A DNA stretch of 64,000 nucleotides from Bursaphelenchus xylophilus (lineage: Eukaryota; Nematoda; Chromadorea; Rhabditida; Aphelenchoididae): NCBI GenBank assembly GCA_904066235.2, contig CAJFCV020000001.1, forward strand, positions 4,526,001 through 4,590,000, in the 5' to 3' direction. The notes under the pieces were generated by a model. The model made no database searches and was not told the origin of the DNA. It saw nothing but the letters and a program-made list of their open reading frames with translations. A program made the translations under genes and the position numbers. Shown piece by piece: positions 58,893-64,000 of the stretch (position 1 is its first letter; the number at the start of each line of letters is the position of its first letter).

Positions 58893-61800
58893 CTACATTA
58901 GATAAACGGGTAATTCCGCTTGGTCTGGGAGGAGATCAAATTCAAATTCGTCCTCTATGGCCTTCAAAAACCCGTTAATTCTGGCCATGATTATATTTTT
59001 GGCTCCGCTGTTAATATATTCACCAGTGTTTAGATGAGAGCCGTATTTTACATCCCACATGAGATAATTCTTCGTCAATTTCGTTGGGTCTTCTGGGGAA
59101 AAAATGGGTTCCAGTTCGGCTACTTTGGTCTGAAATTTGAACTTCAAAATAAACTCGGGCGCGAGCTGCCAAAAACGAAAACCCTTTTGAGACCTACCTT
59201 GATCCTTTCCACACATTCACAATGCAATTGCTCCTCCTCATCATCAACTTGCATCTCGTTTTCTTTGACCTTTTTAGTCCTCGGAAATCCCCCAAAAACT
59301 TCCAAAAGTGCTGCTCCAAATACTTTTTGATACTTTTCCATGCCATCAATCAACTCCAGAAGCAAGATCTCATCCCCCAATAATATTCCTTTCGCGTTCT
59401 CTGCCTTCTCCGTCATCTCTATCAAGTTTTCTCCATTTTCTTGTAAAAATCCCAATTTTTTCAGGATTTCCACTCGTTTTTCCAAATTTTCCGCACTAAC
59501 GCCGGACGCCAACATTTCAACTCTCCTGTTTAGGAACTCCCTCTCATTTTCTGCGTCCTTTTTGGCATCGTAGGCACCGATGGAATCCATGAGAGACTGC
59601 TTTTCCTCAACTTTTTCGATTCTTTCCACCAAACCCCGCCGTTTTTCTTCAATTTCTTTGAATTCTTCGGTTTGTAATCGAAGTAGGGGTATGCTTCCAC
59701 GGTCCCAATCAATTAGCTTCTAAAACATTCCAACTGCAAGTATTTATCACCCCATTTTAGGATCAAATTTCAGATCAGAAAAACTCCGCAATTTTTGGCA
59801 TTCTGTAGCAAGGACAAAAGTCTTTGCTCCCAGATGTCACAACAAGCCCTATCATACCCAAAAAAGACACCATCCGCAAAGAAAATTGCATATTCTATGT
59901 TATCCATGAAAAAAACTCGAAAAATCTCTACTTTTCCCCTAAAACCAACAAAAACCCTGTAACCACTTACTTTAAGCATAGCGCCGAGAGTACTGAGATC
60001 CGACGGCTTCATCAACGTGATTGGGAGCTTCAATCGCAGCGTCGAAACATCAAAAATAGCATCTTTCGGGATAGTCCTTATAACAAATACGTTTTCCTCC
60101 GTTTCCGCGGGCGTTTCCAATTTTTCAAAGGGCAAATTCTTCTGCGCATCCGGTTCGGAGATAAAGAAGCCCGCGTGGATCACTGGATCCTGTTTATACC
60201 TCCTCAAAAGGCCTATCACCACAGCCCAGCCTAGGTCAACACGGCTCGTTTTGATCTGAAAAAAGTGCTATTATTAGGCTGTTTCCATTCCACAAAAGTC
60301 TACAAAGCATCTTTAAGTTCTACTAAACACCATTAAATTCTAAAAAACTCTAAAAAAATCCACTTTTTAATCGAAAAGATCAGAAAACTCCCAAAAGACA
60401 AGGAAATACGCAGGCTATTCCATTTTTAACTCACTCTGATCAGCCTGCCAAGGCCCAAATAATTGACGACCTCTTTTAACACCAAGTCTTTTTGTTTTCG
60501 ATCCAAATCATCCAATTCCTTCAGCATTTCCTTGTAATTTTTGATTTCATCTTCAAATTTGACATCTCCAATGCGCTGAAATCTAGCCTCCAGTTTCTTC
60601 AAATCTTTTTGAGTCTCCAATTTCAATCGGAAAGTGTCAAACTTGATAAAGGATTGGTCGATTACCCGAGTTGTGAAACTTTTTAGGGTCTGAGGGCCTA
60701 AAATAAGGTAAAGTTCAAAATTTTCCCCCAATTTGAAAAAGCTGAAACCGCTAAAAAAATCTACAACGCTTACCATGGCTTGCAAAATCATCCAGAATAC
60801 TCGCAAACGTTTTGAATTCCGGGATTTTTAGATTTTCAATTTGGGGAGTAATCAAATATTCGAAGGTATCTTGAGGTAAAGCCGAGTCCATGATAAATAC
60901 CCGATAAGCATCGGAGCGAAATCCCTTCAGATGCGTCATATTCTCCACTTCCACCGGGGTTAACAACCTAAAATAATTTAAAAATCATCACTTTCGTCTA
61001 CTACAATATGATTTCTTGTCGAAATCATATAAAAAATGATCTTACAAGGAATGTACTTTTATGGGGGCTCCTACTTTTTGACGGGACATATCTCAAAAAA
61101 TCAGAAAAAATATGCTGATCATGGATATATAAATCTTAGCTGCCCATTTTAGGTTTTTAGGGGTGAAAACTCAATCGGAAGTTGACTTAAAGTCCTATAT
61201 AAACCCCTTTTCGCTTAATTTTTCACAGGTTTACAATTTTTATTTTGCCTTAAAATTATGTTTAATGTGTTTCTAAGACGTAATAAATCAGTCTTGGCCC
61301 AAAAATTTATTTTTTTGACCTTCAACTTCAAAAAAAGTTGATTCAGCCCAAAGGGAAATCGAACCCGTGCGGCGTTCCCCCTCATGATTCCCAGACTACG
61401 GCACTAACAACTCGGCCACACCGCTCGAAGGAGGAGACCGACTGCGCTTTTTATCGTTTCGAATGCCTGCGGCTTTTGTAGGGAAATTAAGCCAATTTTT
61501 GGGCATTTTCACCCCTAAAAACCCAAAATGGGCAGCTAAGATTTATATATCCTTGATCAGCACATTTTTTCTGATTTTTTGAGATATGTCCCGTCAAAAA
61601 GTAGGAGCCCCCATAAAAGTACTTTCCTTGTTAAAATGAAACAAACCGGTATTAAATTCTCTAAAAAGACTCCTTACCTAATGTCGCGTCCATTCTTGAC
61701 ATGAACCGAGGGGATAATTACCGATCTTGCCTTATTTATACCCCTATCAGCGGATTGTCGAGTCATGATTAAACAACCCAGAAGACCTCGTCTAAAGCAA

Positions 61801-63629
61801 GTTTGGGTGACCTCAACAAGTCCATTGTGCAATGAGGAGTGTATGAGGCCAAATCCATTCACAATCAGAGGGAATAAATTGTTGATGAGGGCCACTTCTT
61901 CAGTTCGATGAGATTGTTGCCCGACGAACATTTTGAAGGCGGTTTTTAGTCGTTCCTTCTTCAGTACTGCAAAGAAAAAAAATCATTCAGGGTCTTATCC
62001 AAACTTACAAGACAACAAATCGATTCTGGAAGCCAGTTGAGTGAAGAAAAATTCGGCTTGGTGGTCGTTCTCTGCCAAAATAATCACCGGAGCTCTGCCG
62101 TCCGCCGTCAAAGTCGCCACCGAATACTCCAAGTTGTTCAGCTTCCTTATTGATGGATCTTTGTGCCATACTCTGGATTTTATATCCTCCGCAAAATGTA
62201 TATATTCACTTTGGGAAATTCGTTTATCGTCAGGTCCCAAATTCTCTGAGACCGAAAAAAATCGTTCGTTTGAGCAGATAATATTTTTCACATCAAACGG
62301 GCGAGATTTGGCCGTGATTACATGACAGTTTCGGCTCGAATTCTTGGCAAAATACTCTGAAAAAAATAAAATTTTCCAAAGTTTAAAGTTTATTACCTAA
62401 AATAATATAAAATCTTAAAATTTAACACTCACCTCCAAAATCCTTTACGTTTTGATAAGCTCGAGTCAAAAACAAGAACCCAGCGGTCCTCCTGATGTCA
62501 TTTTCGAGCAGTTTACCCATAACATCACGCCAATATCCACCAAAATTTGGATCGACCATCCCATCAAAGTCATCCAAAATAAACAACCCGATCTGCTCAA
62601 AGAAAGACGGGTCCATTCGAAAGTCAGAAAGGAATTGCTCCAGACTAACAAACCTTATATAAGAATCTTCGCCTTTTCGCTCCAGAAGTGTAGTTTGAAT
62701 TGCGGAATCATTGAATTTGTGGAGGGATTGAAAGAGAAACAAAGAGGATAAGGTTCGGTTATGGGAAGATGATATGAAGATAACATGCTGCCGGACGGCC
62801 GCAAAAGTACGTCCTATTAACCTGAAATCTCAGTTTTATTTTGGGATCAAAATATAAAAAGTTATGGGTAGCACCTTATTTTAGGTACCTTGACCTCAGA
62901 AATTGATAAATTTCTCTTCGATTTTGAAAACGCTGAACAGAAAGTCTATCCTCAAATCAATCCGTGATTCATCAGAATTAAAATAAGATAATGATCAGCC
63001 AGCTATGATCAACCACGTATCGGTAACAAACAAAATTGTAAGCCGATCGAAATTTCTGGGCCTAGAATTATCTCACCCGCATTTTCCACCTAAAAACAAA
63101 ACTATCAACGTCAAAAATCAACTCACATTGCCAAGAAGCTTTTTCCACATCCCGTCGGCCCAGAAAAGAAGACGGGTTCACGCCGTTTCGCGCAGAGAAA
63201 CGCCACTGATTTCGGGATATCCAGCTGAATCCCCGAGACCGTCGACCTCTCCGTAACAAGCCGTTTGAAAAAGTCTTCGTTTCCATATCGAAAAACAACG
63301 TGTTCAGTGTCCGGTGAATGGTTAATTTGATGTATTCGACAATCCTCCTCCTCGTATTGTTCAATCCCGTCTAGTTCAATATCAAGTTCAACAACATCCT
63401 CTTGAACCTTGTCGGGAATTATACTTATCCCATCAAAATCGGCAAAAACCACCTCCTCTTCAGAGTCATAGTCTTCCTCCTGCTCTTCTTCATCATCTTC
63501 ATCGCCATAAATATTCGAAGCAATTTGCGGTAATAACGGGAAAATCTCTTCGGTTTCTTGACTCTGTTCATTCAATTCGCCTTCACGGTCTTCGAAGAAA
63601 TCGTTGAGCTCCTCATCACTGTCAGACAT
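58893..63629 (-). CDS. Divergent Ski2/Mtr4-family RNA helicase with eroded motifs
   Basis: Nine minus-strand exons (63629-63127, 62821-62433, 62356-62009, 61966-61678, 60967-60774, 60697-60435, 60255-59971, 59719-59198, 59129-58893) join in phase to 1,009 residues, about the length of Mtr4. The first 115 residues are acidic (DEDDEEEQEEDYDSEEE). Motif I is intact (SGPTGCGKS, about 156-164). Motif II, normally DExH, reads LDDFDG at about 250-255. RecA2 is recognisable (SHRTEEVALINNLFPLI, GLLGCLIMTRQSADRGINKA). At motif VI, where the family has QMSGRAGRRG, the exon near residue 515 reads ENMTHLKGFRSDAYRV. A helical arch-like middle follows, then a DSHCT-like end (LKKLGFLQENG, AENAKGILLGDEILLLELIDG). 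The family unwinds RNA for the exosome. The fold seems kept but ATP-driven unwinding is doubtful. A functional Mtr4 is presumably elsewhere. Confidence 0.75.
61042..61634. mobile_element. Foldback element in a helicase intron
   Basis: The left arm (61042-61170) and right arm (61500-61634) are near reverse complements. The left contains CTACTTTTTGACGGGACATA and the right contains TATGTCCCGTCAAAAAGTAG, both followed inward by matching GATCA, ATATATA and AGCTGCCCATTTT blocks. Total length is 593 bases. The core between the arms holds a tRNA-like sequence. It fills most of the 710-base intron between exons 61966-61678 and 60967-60774. Confidence 0.85.
61345..61425 (-). pseudogene. tRNA-like sequence with A and B boxes (class II, degenerate)
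   Basis: On the minus strand TGGCCGAGTTGTTAGTGC resembles a polymerase III A box and D-arm of a Ser/Leu-type tRNA, and GGTTCGATTTCC fits the B box and T-arm. A GC-rich variable region lies between them. The acceptor stem pairs only at its first three positions plus one G-U, and the anticodon stem does not fold well, so an active tRNA is unlikely. A tRNA-derived SINE-like core or a tRNA pseudogene fits better. It is also worth comparing with nematode class II tRNAs that have unusual anticodons. Confidence 0.5.
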
Positions 63630-64000
63630 CACAAAGCGGCCGAAAAAACCGACAAAAAATGTTTTTCGAAAAAATAAAGATATTCAAGAGGAAGACTTGA
63701 CACATTTGGGCCAAGTGTTATTTTTATGTGGAACTCGAGAATTTGAATTGATATGTTCCCAAGTTTTGATTATTGGTGCCCCAGGAACGGCAAAGCACAG
63801 AAACATTCGATTTATTCGAAGTTCAAAGCTTTTCATCCCAATTTTCATTATAAATAGTGCATTATGCACACTATTTCCCCAAGGATTAGTAAAACCGATT
63901 TCAAATTTTCACCGATGAATTTCATTTGGCATTGGTCCTCTTCCTGAGCAGTCGGATCACTTCTCAAAAGCTTCGTGAAAGATCGAAATGGCTCCGGCAA
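63630..64000. other. 5' flank of the helicase gene and right edge of the window
   Basis: No supported gene. The stretch holds the minus-strand promoter region of the helicase. Near the edge, GATCGAAATGGCTCCGGCAA could be the first codons (Met-Ala-Pro-Ala) of a plus-strand gene running off the window, but four codons are not enough to call it. Confidence 0.4.

Noticed and set aside
1..64000. Operon or spliced-leader gene signals
   Set aside because: No spliced-leader RNA gene or 5S unit was seen. Same-strand neighbours are too far apart for a typical nematode operon.

Overview
The window is nuclear DNA of a nematode (order Rhabditida in the broad sense, not C. elegans itself). The evidence is many short introns ending in TTTCAG, AT-rich spacers, a serpentine chemoreceptor of the nematode SRT type, a four-domain gelsolin of the worm GSNL-1 type, a tensin with C-terminal SH2 and PTB domains, and many TA-flanked elements with CAGGGTG ends. 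Gene models were rebuilt by hand from splice sites, reading phase and protein family. Exon edges may be off by a base or two, and no database search was possible.

Layout. From 1 to 27 kb lies a tensin-like locus on the plus strand. Eleven upstream exons (483-16085) form one continuous low-complexity reading frame. A giant 3.8-kb exon (20763-24546) has its own start. The SH2 and PTB exons (25425-26962) are shared. Three different upstream donors (16085, 24546, 25320) all have phase 1 and fit the same SH2 acceptor, which suggests alternative promoters feeding one C-terminus. A three-exon gene for a small membrane protein lies antisense inside an intron (5719-6166).

From 27.4 to 31.2 kb is a gene-poor, repeat-rich stretch: a Tc1-like terminus, a 31-bp minisatellite, a GGCTG microsatellite and a G-poor tract. 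From 31 to 46 kb genes are dense: an unrecognised acidic protein (+), gelsolin (-), a small orphan ORF (+), an SRT-type receptor (+), a GLD-2/TUT-like nucleotidyltransferase (-), a secreted proline/lysine-rich repeat protein (-) and pyroglutamyl-peptidase I (+). Between 36 and 48.6 kb lie several IS630/Tc1/mariner-type elements, including one inserted inside another.

From 48.6 to 64 kb there is a gene with a Merlin/ISXO2-type zinc ribbon but no nuclease domain (+). It is followed by a 2.6-kb palindrome whose arms carry a 162-bp satellite, a secreted orphan protein (+), and a Ski2/Mtr4-family RNA helicase (-) whose motif II and motif VI are eroded. One helicase intron carries a foldback element with a tRNA-like core.

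The genes do not form one pathway. Tensin and gelsolin both act on actin and adhesion, and the nucleotidyltransferase and the helicase both act in RNA tailing or decay, but nothing here shows co-regulation. The most unusual features are the satellite-armed palindrome, the shared-C-terminus layout of tensin, the eroded helicase and the nested transposons.
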